Of a DNA stretch of 33,367 nucleotides, positions 1-7,499 are shown in pieces. A program made the translations under genes and the position numbers. The stretch is from NCBI GenBank assembly GCA_905235675.1, contig CAJONC010000017.1, positions 1 through 33,367 on the forward strand, given 5' to 3'. The stretch comes from an uncultured Bacteroidales bacterium (GTDB lineage: Bacteria > Bacteroidota > Bacteroidia > Bacteroidales > UBA932). Under the pieces are notes generated by a model. It was not told the origin of the DNA. It did not search any database and was given only the letters and a program-made list of their open reading frames with translations. Positions within the stretch are counted from its first letter, which is position 1. The number at the start of each line of letters is the position of its first letter.

Positions 1-24
1 AAAGGGACCACTGGAAAGCATTGT

Positions 25-44
25 AGATTTGCGTAAGTAAATCT
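25..44. repeat. Short inverted repeat upstream of transposase remnant
   Basis: AGATTT (25-30) and AAATCT (39-44) form a 6-bp inverted repeat with an 8-nt spacer, 8 nt before the first ATG of the transposase fragment. The left arm overlaps TAGATTTG (24-31), which fits the Bacteroidota -7 consensus TAnnTTTG. It may be a promoter/operator or part of the end of the former element. It is short enough to be chance. Confidence 0.25.
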
Positions 45-51
45 CTAAACA

Positions 52-180
52 ATGATTTCTATGGACCTTAAACAACAAATTCTTCACTACTACAGAGTAG
101 ATGAAATGAGCCTGCGGGAGATTGCCCGCTGGACTGGCGTTGACCGGAGGCTATGTCAGCATGACGGCCTGATATTCTGA
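52..180 (+). pseudogene. Transposase N-terminal fragment (IS21-like HTH), remnant
   Basis: A 42-codon reading frame (in-frame ATGs at 52 and 61, TGA at 178-180) encodes a helix-turn-helix segment. The core SLREIARWTGVDR, preceded by an MDLKQQILHYYR-type helix, resembles the first 30 residues of IS21-family IstA and related transposases. After VDR, where an intact protein would continue into the recognition helix (typically KTVRRY), the sequence runs into unrelated residues and stops. No catalytic DDE domain, IstB gene or terminal repeat follows, because a minus-strand gene ends at 185. The fragment is poorer in GC than its neighbours, which fits a decayed insertion. The window starts only 51 bases upstream, so the left end of the element could lie outside. 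Family assignment is by motif only; another HTH protein is possible. Confidence 0.5.
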
Positions 181-184
181 TGGC

Positions 185-2395
185 CTACTTCATTCTTTTT
201 CCGAACAGATAGTATTTCATATCACCGAACCAGAGAACTCCTTCCCCGTTCAGGGCCGTGTAGCTTGTGTAGAAAGAGTTGTCGGTATCCCTCGGAGAGA
301 AAAGTTCCGGTTCTCCGAACCATACGGGCTGACGGGCGCCGGGCACGAAGCGGCCTTCGCGTTTGTACAGCGGCCCGCGGTTCTGGTAGGCGGTGATACC
401 GTTGAAATCGAAGCTGTCATGAACCATTATGAAGTAGCTGCCGCTGCGGGCTTCGGGGCCGGCAAGGTCGTATATCGGGCAGGGGGAACAGGGCTGAAGG
501 ATGGCGGGGCCGTCATCGCCGGTGCGAAGTATCTCGGGACGGCTCCAGGTCTGTCCGTCATCGCAGCTCACTGACCATATCGGATGCCCGATGGTGGTAC
601 GCATCACCGCAAAGAGCCTGCCGTCGGGGAGCCCGACTATGCAACCTTCTTCAGTATTGCATCCTTCCCGGGGGAGATATTCCCTGTCATTGTCCACCTT
701 GCCCGAATCGAAGGCCTCTTCTTCCGTATTGAAAAACGATATCCTGATATTCCCGACTTCGGGATCATCGTCGATATTGTCATACTGCCAGAATTCCACC
801 CTCGCGATTCCGGCCGTATCGTAACGGGAACAGGCCGCCAGATAGCGTCCGTCCCGCCCTAAGCGCAGGGGCCGCTGCCACATGCACCACACAGGAGGAA
901 TCCCTGGGTCCGCAGGGTCCGCGGAGAACCTTACGGGGAACGGAACGGTCTCCGGCTCCGACCAGGTATCGCCTCCGTCATCGGAATAGCGGCCCATCAT
1001 TATCCCGCAGAGGTGCTTCTTGACGGTTGTTTCCTGGTTCCAGAGGCAGTAGAGGCGTCCGCTGCGGCTGAGCATGGGCTGCTGCCAGGCTGCCACGGGC
1101 GTGGGTTCGTCAAGGGAGACGGATCCTGCGAGGGTGATCGGAGCTGTCCAGCTGCGTCCTCCGTCGGCACTGCGCGAGAATACCACATGTTCGTCATCTG
1201 CAGCTTCATAGGCCCCCTGGGTCCAGAATGCGTAAAGCATGCCCTTCGCGGCATCTTCCAGCACGTGGAAATGGTCGTTGAATGAATGTTCCTGTTCCGG
1301 GATAAATACTTCGTAGTCGTGCGGAACCACGTTCCTGTTCATGGACGGGTCCAGATAATGCCAGTAAAAATGCTCCGGCCATCGCTTCCTGTAGCTGCCC
1401 GTATCGCTGAAATGCTTTTCCATAGCCTCGTCGGCTGTGGCGTAACGGTGGCAGACCTCCGGAGATTTCGTAAAAATTGTCCACTGGGAAAAATTGGCCG
1501 CATCCTGCCCCGGATATCTCACGAATACTACCGTTCCTTTTGCCGGAGGTCGGGACGGATTGAACGTGAAGATGGTGGAGAGTACGGTGTTTTTGTTGTC
1601 AATCGGTTGCGATGCCAGCAGTTGCGAGAGGTCCCTGCGGTGGAATTTCCGGTAAGGCCTGCGCGAGAACCGGACATCCCTGCCGAGGATGGCGTTGCCG
1701 AAAAAGAACACCTGGGCGATACTGTCCCGCCCGATATTATGGGGATTGCCGAGCGTCTCAGGGTCGGAATATGCGAGCCGGAAATTGAAGCGTCCGTCGC
1801 GACGGGGACGGAACCATCCACGCCTGCGGGCATATCCGGCCAAATCCTTGCTGCCCAGGAAATTGAGGGTATCTTTCAAGTTTATCTCCCCTATGGTATA
1901 GTAATTCGGAATGATCGCGATTTCGTCGTCCGGAACCCGCTGTGCAACCCAGTGCCTGCCTTTCACCACGGCACAGATCCAGCCTTCGTTTCTGTCGGCG
2001 ACCAGATACGAACGCCCCGAATCCCCATATCCATAAGTCTCTACGAGACTGCCTATTATATGCACCGCTTCCCGCGCTGACCGGGCCTTTTGAATGGCGG
2101 CGGTGCGGATTTCATAGACCATGCGACCTTCCTCCCTGTCTTCGCGGGAGAGGCACTGGTCCGAGACGATGGCAACCCCGTATTCGTTCACGAAACTGTC
2201 GCTGGCTTTCTGCCCGGGGAATTCGAACCAGAGGCAGGCGCTGCGGCTGTCATTCGCGGGGACATTGTAGATGTTCAGCATGGCCTCCCCGAAAAGGTCT
2301 TCGTTATGCCCGAGGTAGACGTAACCGTCGGTCGTGGCATTTTTCCCTGCTATTATGCCGAAACAGAGCGTCAGAAAAAGAATATGGGCGGTCAT
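185..2395 (-). CDS. C69-family peptidase domain fused to a sialidase-like (BNR) propeller
   Basis: The 736-residue protein has two parts. Residues about 11-370 match the C69 (PepD-like) N-terminal-nucleophile dipeptidase family: C11 is the candidate nucleophile, followed by KNATTDG (18-24), HNED (30-33), WVAQRVPDD (149-157) and a PN motif at 163-164. In this family the Cys becomes N-terminal after processing; here only ten hydrophobic residues precede it, an unusually short leader. Residues about 375-736 carry three Asp-boxes (SADGGRSW 409-416, SDDGGDTW 471-478, SCDDGQTW 610-617), the hallmark of sialidase/BNR beta-propellers. The start is supported by a -7 box 5 nt upstream. The likely role is extracytoplasmic peptide or glycoconjugate hydrolysis. 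Catalytic sialidase residues (Arg triad, Tyr) were not established, so the propeller may only bind. Domain calls are firm; substrate is unknown. Confidence 0.75.
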   Translation of the reverse strand: MTAHILFLTLCFGIIAGKNATTDGYVYLGHNEDLFGEAMLNIYNVPANDSRSACLWFEFPGQKASDSFVNEYGVAIVSDQCLSREDREEGRMVYEIRTAAIQKARSAREAVHIIGSLVETYGYGDSGRSYLVADRNEGWICAVVKGRHWVAQRVPDDEIAIIPNYYTIGEINLKDTLNFLGSKDLAGYARRRGWFRPRRDGRFNFRLAYSDPETLGNPHNIGRDSIAQVFFFGNAILGRDVRFSRRPYRKFHRRDLSQLLASQPIDNKNTVLSTIFTFNPSRPPAKGTVVFVRYPGQDAANFSQWTIFTKSPEVCHRYATADEAMEKHFSDTGSYRKRWPEHFYWHYLDPSMNRNVVPHDYEVFIPEQEHSFNDHFHVLEDAAKGMLYAFWTQGAYEAADDEHVVFSRSADGGRSWTAPITLAGSVSLDEPTPVAAWQQPMLSRSGRLYCLWNQETTVKKHLCGIMMGRYSDDGGDTWSEPETVPFPVRFSADPADPGIPPVWCMWQRPLRLGRDGRYLAACSRYDTAGIARVEFWQYDNIDDDPEVGNIRISFFNTEEEAFDSGKVDNDREYLPREGCNTEEGCIVGLPDGRLFAVMRTTIGHPIWSVSCDDGQTWSRPEILRTGDDGPAILQPCSPCPIYDLAGPEARSGSYFIMVHDSFDFNGITAYQNRGPLYKREGRFVPGARQPVWFGEPELFSPRDTDNSFYTSYTALNGEGVLWFGDMKYYLFGKRMK

Positions 2396-2400
2396 GGTTA

Positions 2401-2408
2401 CAAATATA
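2401..2408 (-). promoter_or_regulatory. -7 promoter element for the C69/BNR gene
   Basis: TATATTTG on the minus strand fits the Bacteroidota -7 consensus TAnnTTTG. Only 5 nt separate it from the ATG, so transcription would start at or next to the start codon. Confidence 0.6.
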
Positions 2409-2431
2409 GTAAAATCTCCTGCTATTTTTCT

Positions 2432-2439
2432 TAACTTTG
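2432..2439 (+). promoter_or_regulatory. -7 promoter element for the VanX-like gene
   Basis: TAACTTTG fits TAnnTTTG and lies 24 nt before the ATG at 2464, giving a predicted leader of about 20 nt. It faces away from the promoter at 2401-2408 in a 68-nt divergent spacer. Confidence 0.6.
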
Positions 2440-2463
2440 CGGCTGTAAAAGAATTCCATAGCT

Positions 2464-3228
2464 ATGAAGGTTTTTAAAAATTTCCTTGTGCCGGTGCTTT
2501 GCCTTGCGGGCCTGATGATTGCCGGCTGCAATAAAGAGACTGCCGAAGAGAATACCAAATGGTTCGTAACGCTTACCGACGCCGTTCCCGACGCCATTCT
2601 CGAAATCCGTTACTATGGTACCTACAATTTCGTGGGTGCCCGTATCGACGGCTATGAGCAGCCGACGGCACTGCTTACCAAACAGGCCGCAGACAGCCTC
2701 CGCGCAGTCAGCGACGACCTCATCAAACAGGGCTACCGCCTCAAGATTTACGATGCCTACCGTCCCCAGAAGGGTGTGGATCACTTCGTGCGCTGGGCGG
2801 CCGACCTGCCCGACACAAAGATGAAAAAATTCTTTTATCCCGACCTCAACAAGGACGTGCTCTTCGATCAGGAATACATAATGGAAAAGAGCGGGCACAC
2901 CCGTGGATCCACCGTCGACCTCACCCTGTTTGACATGGGAACGGAGAAGGAAGTGGACATGGGCGGCACCTTCGACTGGTTCGGCCCTGAAAGTCATCCC
3001 GACTTCTGCGGAAATCCCGAAACCGGCGAATACACGGGCGACAACAGTGCAAGCCCCGCCACCCCCAAACGCAGCATCACCGAGGAGCAGTTCAACAACC
3101 GCATGATTCTGCGCCGCGCAATGCTCAGCCACGGATTCAAGCCGCTGGACAGTGAATGGTGGCACTTTACCCTCAAGGACGAGCCGTTCCCCGAGACTTA
3201 TTTCAACTTCCCTGTAAAACAACTCTGA
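2464..3228 (+). CDS. D-alanyl-D-alanine dipeptidase lipoprotein (VanX/DdpX family, M15D)
   Basis: The 254-residue protein matches zinc D-Ala-D-Ala dipeptidases. It has the DAYRP motif (R100), SGHTRGSTVDL with zinc ligands H145 and D152, and EWWH with catalytic E231 and ligand H234. A lipoprotein signal ends in IAGC with C22 as the lipidated residue, so it probably acts in the periplasm, cleaving free D-Ala-D-Ala released from cell-wall material. VanX of enterococci is cytoplasmic and removes the target of vancomycin. No vanH or vanA-type ligase with altered specificity is adjacent here, so a recycling or nutritional role as for DdpX is more likely. The M48 lipoprotein gene follows 16 nt later, probably in the same transcript. 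Confidence 0.9.
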   Translation: MKVFKNFLVPVLCLAGLMIAGCNKETAEENTKWFVTLTDAVPDAILEIRYYGTYNFVGARIDGYEQPTALLTKQAADSLRAVSDDLIKQGYRLKIYDAYRPQKGVDHFVRWAADLPDTKMKKFFYPDLNKDVLFDQEYIMEKSGHTRGSTVDLTLFDMGTEKEVDMGGTFDWFGPESHPDFCGNPETGEYTGDNSASPATPKRSITEEQFNNRMILRRAMLSHGFKPLDSEWWHFTLKDEPFPETYFNFPVKQL

Positions 3229-3244
3229 AACAAATAACGACTTT

Positions 3245-4024
3245 ATGAAAAAACTCCTTCTTGTCATTGCCACGGCGCTGTCCCTTACCGCGTGCGCATC
3301 CCTCAACCAGGCCCGCCTCATGCAGAGCGGGGCAAAGGCCATGCAGGCCCTCTCCATTACCGACAACGACATCAAAGGCTATGTGCGCCAGTCGGTGGCC
3401 CAGCTTGACGCCCAGAACCAGATTATAAGCAGCGGAAACTACGTAACCCGCCTCAACAACATAACGAAAGGCCTTACCGAGGTTAACGGCACTCCGCTGA
3501 ATTTCAAAGTCTATAAGAACAACGAAATCAACGCTTTTGCATGCGCAGACGGCAGTGTTCGCGTCTACACCGGTCTGCTCGACGTGATGTCCGACGAGGA
3601 AGCCCGCGGAGTGATAGGGCATGAAATCGGCCACGTAGCGATGCAGCACACACTCAATGCCTACAAGGTCAGCCTTTTCTCGTCCGCTGCAATGGATGTG
3701 ATTGCTTCTACCGGCAACACTGCAGCCGCCCTTACCGACAGTGTGCTAGGGCAGCTCGCAGACCAGATGGTGAACGCGAAGTTCTCCCGCAAGCAGGAAA
3801 GCGACGCCGACGACTTCGCCTACAGTTTCCTGGTGGCCCAGGGCAGGAACCCTTATTATCTGGCAATGGCCTTCGAGAAACTCATGTCCACATCGCAGAA
3901 CGGAACTCCGACACAGGTCAGTTCCATAGCCAACCTCTTCTCCTCGCACCCCGACACGCAGTCCCGCATCAACAGCGTGACTAAGAAGGCCGAAAGTGAC
4001 GGGTACACAAGACCGGCGAAATAG
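3245..4024 (+). CDS. M48-family zinc metalloprotease lipoprotein
   Basis: The 259-residue protein has a lipobox LTAC (C17) and the M48 catalytic motif HEIGH, with zinc ligands H126 and H130 and catalytic E127. The third ligand E185 lies in ESDADDFAY, typical of the family. A C-terminal SSHPDTQSRI motif is also common to M48 lipoproteins of the LoiP/YcaL type, which cut misfolded or misassembled outer-membrane proteins. It lies 16 nt downstream of the VanX-like gene on the same strand. Envelope quality control is the family-based inference; the substrate cannot be read. Its 3' end faces the glycerol-1-phosphate dehydrogenase gene with a 5-nt gap. Confidence 0.88.
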   Translation: MKKLLLVIATALSLTACASLNQARLMQSGAKAMQALSITDNDIKGYVRQSVAQLDAQNQIISSGNYVTRLNNITKGLTEVNGTPLNFKVYKNNEINAFACADGSVRVYTGLLDVMSDEEARGVIGHEIGHVAMQHTLNAYKVSLFSSAAMDVIASTGNTAAALTDSVLGQLADQMVNAKFSRKQESDADDFAYSFLVAQGRNPYYLAMAFEKLMSTSQNGTPTQVSSIANLFSSHPDTQSRINSVTKKAESDGYTRPAK

Positions 4025-4029
4025 CAGAG

Positions 4030-5370
4030 CTAAAGCTCCCAGGCTCCGCCTTTTGTGAATACCGACCCGACGAGGTCGTCGTACAGGCGTGCCCTCTTTG
4101 CAAGGTCGAGGACGTTGAAACGCCAGCGCATGAGCTGCACATATGGGAACATGTCGCGTATGTCGGCGCGGGTGATTCCTATGTGTTCGGGCTCGTAGGG
4201 CGCTCCCACTGTCTTGAAAAGTTTTTGCATCTTCTCAAAACTGTAAACCTGTCCGGCTATGTCCTCGCGCAGTTTCGCCCAGCCGTTCTTCACGGTTTCG
4301 AGCTCTTTGCGCACAGAGTCCGCGTCGGTGTATTTCTGAGTGATGCTTTCGTATCCGAGTCTGGGTGCGGGGAAGTCCTTGAAGAGTTCGAGGGCGCGGG
4401 CCTGCTCGCTTTCGAGCGTAGGCCATGCAGCCACGCAGGCGTCGACGTCTATTTTGGAGAGGTCATACTGCAGGAAACGGTCGAATACAGCGCACATCGT
4501 GAGGGTGCCTATCGCCACCTGGAAGCCGTGCGAGACGAATTTTCCGTTGTAGCGGTGGTGTGTCATGTCGAGGATGTGGCTGAAGAGATGGTCGCAGCAG
4601 GAAGCGGGGCGGCTGGAACGGGCGGCCTGCATTGCGAATCCGCTGAGGATGAGGCCTTCGAAGAGGTCGCTGACTGCCTTTGGCTCTCCGGCGGCAACGC
4701 CTTCGGGGTCGCTAAGCAGTTCGTCGAGGCAGTCCTGCAGCACATGCCATGCGTCGGGAATGATGGGTTCGGTGCCGATGATGTCGGCTATCATCCACTC
4801 GGCTCCTGCGGGGATTTTTGCGGCGAGATCGGCATATCCGGCGGCGGTCATCTCCCTGGGGGCGGCCGCAATCACATCCACGTCGGCAAGAACTGCCACT
4901 GGCGCAGGGCATTCGAAGGTCTGTTTGGCATTCTGATAGGTGATGGACGCGCCGAACGAAGTGTATCCGTCCACGGAAGCGGCGGTAGGCACTGTGAGGT
5001 AGCTCTGTTTGTGATGATGCGAGCAGAGTTTGCAGAGGTCGTTGATTGTGCCTGAGCCTACGCTGACCGCAATGGCCCCCGTCTCGTCGAGAGCCTTGTC
5101 GAGCATCTCGATATGGTCCCAGTCGGCATGGAACTCCTCTTCGGTGAAGAGGTATTTCTGAACGGGGATGCCTGCGGCGGAGATGGCTTCGAAAACCTTC
5201 CCGCCTGCTACGCGCCAGGTGTTGAGGTCTGCCACCACGAGGGCGGACCGGCCGTCGAAATACTGTTTGAATAATGCTGGAGCCTTGTCCAGAATACCTT
5301 GTCCGAGTTCGAATGCTGCGGTGTCGGTGGACACTTTGAGCGCAGCTGCAATTCTTTCCTGTGAGTTCAT
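4030..5370 (-). CDS. sn-glycerol-1-phosphate dehydrogenase family protein (AraM/EgsA-like)
   Basis: The 446-residue protein belongs to the AraM/EgsA branch of the iron-containing alcohol dehydrogenase superfamily. Motifs include the nucleotide-binding GSGTIND (105-111), TAASVDGYTSFG (129-140), and the metal-site segments GYADLAAKIP (D181), SRPASCCDHLFSH (H261/H265) and HG (H281). Characterised members reduce dihydroxyacetone phosphate to sn-glycerol 1-phosphate with NAD(P)H. This is the archaeal-type backbone stereochemistry, used in Bacillus for heptaprenylglyceryl phosphate. No PcrB/GGGPS-type prenyltransferase and no arabinose gene lies nearby. The C-terminal ~100 residues make it longer than the roughly 390-residue Bacillus AraM. 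It is transcribed alone, from a near-leaderless promoter 7 nt upstream. Family assignment is confident; the physiological product is inferred. Confidence 0.85.
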   Translation of the reverse strand: MNSQERIAAALKVSTDTAAFELGQGILDKAPALFKQYFDGRSALVVADLNTWRVAGGKVFEAISAAGIPVQKYLFTEEEFHADWDHIEMLDKALDETGAIAVSVGSGTINDLCKLCSHHHKQSYLTVPTAASVDGYTSFGASITYQNAKQTFECPAPVAVLADVDVIAAAPREMTAAGYADLAAKIPAGAEWMIADIIGTEPIIPDAWHVLQDCLDELLSDPEGVAAGEPKAVSDLFEGLILSGFAMQAARSSRPASCCDHLFSHILDMTHHRYNGKFVSHGFQVAIGTLTMCAVFDRFLQYDLSKIDVDACVAAWPTLESEQARALELFKDFPAPRLGYESITQKYTDADSVRKELETVKNGWAKLREDIAGQVYSFEKMQKLFKTVGAPYEPEHIGITRADIRDMFPYVQLMRWRFNVLDLAKRARLYDDLVGSVFTKGGAWEL

Positions 5371-5377
5371 AATGATG

Positions 5378-5385
5378 CAAATTTA
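5378..5385 (-). promoter_or_regulatory. -7 promoter element for the AraM-like gene
   Basis: TAAATTTG on the minus strand fits TAnnTTTG and ends 7 nt before the ATG. It is back-to-back with the divergent box at 5388-5395, separated by only 2 nt. Confidence 0.6.
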
Positions 5386-5387
5386 AT

Positions 5388-5395
5388 TATATTTG
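5388..5395 (+). promoter_or_regulatory. -7 promoter element for the secreted 352-residue protein
   Basis: TATATTTG ends 4 nt before the ATG at 5400, so the transcript probably begins at the start codon. The two divergent promoters share a 29-nt spacer; each one's -33 region must lie inside the other gene. Confidence 0.65.
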
Positions 5396-5399
5396 CGCT

Positions 5400-6458
5400 A
5401 TGCGTAACTTTCTTACTTCATTATTTCTTGTCTTTTTCTGTGTCCTTGCGAATGCGCAGGAACTTCCGTCCGGATTCACCGTTGACATCAAATCGAGGGA
5501 ACACGTGCAGGGAATGGCCGTCGATACCGTAGCAAAAGCTTTCTATCTGTCTTTCACAAGTTCATTCGTGAAAACGGACTATCAGGGAAATGTGCTTGCC
5601 AGCGTCGACTCCATCAACGGGCATCTCGGGGCGATGACCTTCGATTATGCCACCCGCAAAGTGTTCGCTTCGCTGGAATGCAAGGACGATGAGATAGGGC
5701 GCAGCATTTCGCAGCACCTCGGAGCCTCGGAATACACACAGGCGGACTCCCGCTTCTATGTGGCGGAAATCGATGTGGACAGGTTGAAAGTGCGCAATGC
5801 TCCCGTAGACGAAGTGATGCATCGCTATCTGATTGAAGAGGCCTGCGCCGACTACAAAACCCGCTACGGCTGTTCAGGAATCGACGGAGTGACCATTGCT
5901 CCGCAGATAGGCAAAAAGAACGGCAAGCCCTGCCTTTACGTGGCCTACGGCATCTACGGCGACATCTCCCGCCGCGACAACGACCACCAGATACTGCTCG
6001 AATACAAACTTTCAAAACTGAATACTTCGGTCGACGTCCCTAAGCATTCCGAAAAATACTTCATCTACACAGGGAATACCACATGGGGCGTGCAGAACCT
6101 GTGCTATGATGCCAACACGGAATGTATTTTCATGGCATCCTATGCGGGCAGGAAGCCGGAATTTCCCAACTATACCCTGTTCGCCGTTCCCGTGGGGCAG
6201 AAGCCTCAGAAGAAGGTGCTGAAAGGGCTGGAGGACGACGGGAAACATGCTTCGCTCGAACTTCTGCAGCAGGGTCTCCTGAGCAGCGTGAAAGGCATAC
6301 GCGGATGGCGCTATGGCAGTGCCTGCACGGGAATGTGCTCCCTCGGCGACGGACGCTGGTACGTCTCCGTGCCGGAAAAGCACAAGAAATGGCAGACGGC
6401 AACCGTGGAGATGCTCGTCTGGAAAGGAGGTTCCGGCGAATCCCCCTTCGAAAAGTAG
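5400..6458 (+). CDS. Secreted protein of unknown function, possible beta-propeller
   Basis: I do not recognise a named family for this 352-residue protein. It begins with a clear Sec signal peptide (hydrophobic residues 5-17, cleavage likely after ANA, residues 17-19). The mature part is rich in short alternating hydrophobic/polar strands with repeating patterns such as KAFYLSF, KVFASLE and RWYVSVP. These resemble blades of a beta-propeller of the kind that binds ligands or acts as a lactonase-like enzyme. It has no transmembrane segment, lipobox or obvious catalytic motif. It is monocistronic, driven by a near-leaderless promoter, and converges on aroC with a 2-nt gap. The propeller idea comes from strand pattern only. 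Confidence 0.6.
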   Translation: MRNFLTSLFLVFFCVLANAQELPSGFTVDIKSREHVQGMAVDTVAKAFYLSFTSSFVKTDYQGNVLASVDSINGHLGAMTFDYATRKVFASLECKDDEIGRSISQHLGASEYTQADSRFYVAEIDVDRLKVRNAPVDEVMHRYLIEEACADYKTRYGCSGIDGVTIAPQIGKKNGKPCLYVAYGIYGDISRRDNDHQILLEYKLSKLNTSVDVPKHSEKYFIYTGNTTWGVQNLCYDANTECIFMASYAGRKPEFPNYTLFAVPVGQKPQKKVLKGLEDDGKHASLELLQQGLLSSVKGIRGWRYGSACTGMCSLGDGRWYVSVPEKHKKWQTATVEMLVWKGGSGESPFEK

Positions 6459-6460
6459 TG

Positions 6461-7459
6461 CTATAAAAGATCCGCAAGGACTATCGTGGTCATGGCCTCG
6501 ACAATAACGGGGGTGCGGCGCGCGAAGCAGACATCGTGGCGGCCCTTGATCTGGAGGGTCGTCTCTTTTTTATTCTCGAAATCCCAGGTTTTCTGGGGCT
6601 TGAAGATGCTGGAAGTAGGTTTCACAGCCACGCGGAAGACTATCGGGGCGCCGTTGGTGAGGCCTCCGTTGATTCCGCCGGCACCGTTCTTTACCGGACC
6701 TTCCGGGCCGAAGGGGTCGTTGTGTTCGGATCCCTTCATGCGGGCAGCGGCGAAACCGTCGCCGAATTCTATTCCGCGTATGCCGGGGATGGAGAAGATG
6801 GCGTGGGAGATGCAGCTTTCCACTGAATCCCAGAACGGATCGCCTACTCCCACTCCGAGTCCGGTGACGGTGCATTCTATGATGCCGCCCACGGAATCGC
6901 CTTCCGCGGCTACAGCCCTGAGGAGTTCATCCCATTTTGCGGGATCCTTCTCTCCTCCTATTTCCAACAGTTCCGCATTTATCCTGACATCGAGTTTTTC
7001 GGGATGTTCCTCCGAACCGTATTCGGCGGTCAGAATCTTCTTTGCAACCACGCCGGCTGCAACTATCGGCAGGGTAAGCCTTCCGGAGAAATGCCCTCCG
7101 CCCCTCGGGTCGTTCGCGAAATTGTATTTTATGTTGCCGGTGAAATCGGCGTGTCCAGGCCTGGGAACAGCAGCGAACTGCTCGTAATCCTGGCTGTGCA
7201 CGTTGGAATTCCAGAATACGATGGTAAGGGGGGCGCCGGTGGTGTAGCCGTCCAGCACACCGCTGAGGATTTTGGGCTTGTCGGCCTCCCTGCGGGGCGT
7301 GGTTCCCACCGCTCCCGGCGAGCGGCGTGCAATGTCTTCATCGAAATCCGCTTCGCTGAGCGGGATGTTCTCGGGCACTCCGTCGAGCACCACGCCTATC
7401 GCGGGCCCGTGGGATTCACCGAAAATGCTGACTTTGAAATACTGTCCGAAAGTGTTCAT
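6461..7459 (-). CDS. aroC: Chorismate synthase
   Basis: The 332-residue protein has the FMN-binding and catalytic signatures of chorismate synthase: FGESHG near the N-terminus, RPGHADF, and [13 protein letters not shown], followed near the C-terminus by [18 protein letters not shown]. It converts 5-enolpyruvylshikimate-3-phosphate to chorismate using reduced FMN, the last common step to aromatic amino acids. It is some 20-30 residues shorter than the usual 350-360, mostly through tightened loops; all core motifs remain, so it should be functional. It is transcribed alone, divergently from sufB, from a -7 box 5 nt before the start codon. Confidence 0.96.
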   Translation of the reverse strand: MNTFGQYFKVSIFGESHGPAIGVVLDGVPENIPLSEADFDEDIARRSPGAVGTTPRREADKPKILSGVLDGYTTGAPLTIVFWNSNVHSQDYEQFAAVPRPGHADFTGNIKYNFANDPRGGGHFSGRLTLPIVAAGVVAKKILTAEYGSEEHPEKLDVRINAELLEIGGEKDPAKWDELLRAVAAEGDSVGGIIECTVTGLGVGVGDPFWDSVESCISHAIFSIPGIRGIEFGDGFAAARMKGSEHNDPFGPEGPVKNGAGGINGGLTNGAPIVFRVAVKPTSSIFKPQKTWDFENKKETTLQIKGRHDVCFARRTPVIVEAMTTIVLADLL

Positions 7460-7464
7460 GGATA

Positions 7465-7472
7465 CAAATATA
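7465..7472 (-). promoter_or_regulatory. -7 promoter element for aroC
   Basis: TATATTTG on the minus strand lies 5 nt before the aroC ATG, predicting a leaderless or nearly leaderless mRNA. Confidence 0.62.
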
Positions 7473-7484
7473 ATTGAAAAAGAT

Positions 7485-7492
7485 TATCTTTG
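7485..7492 (+). promoter_or_regulatory. -7 promoter element for the suf operon
   Basis: TATCTTTG lies 7 nt before the ATG at 7500. Its position decides the sufB start: an in-frame ATG at 7458 is upstream of this box and would not be transcribed from it. Confidence 0.62.
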
Positions 7493-7499
7493 TATTTCT

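Noticed and set aside
2464..3228. Glycopeptide-resistance cassette
   Set aside because: Only the dipeptidase is present, as a lipoprotein; no vanH, vanA-type ligase or two-component system adjoins it.
7272..7499. N-terminal extension of SufB to an earlier start
   Set aside because: The extension overlaps aroC antisense and lies upstream of the -7 box at 7485-7492; residues before MADEKD do not look like SufB.
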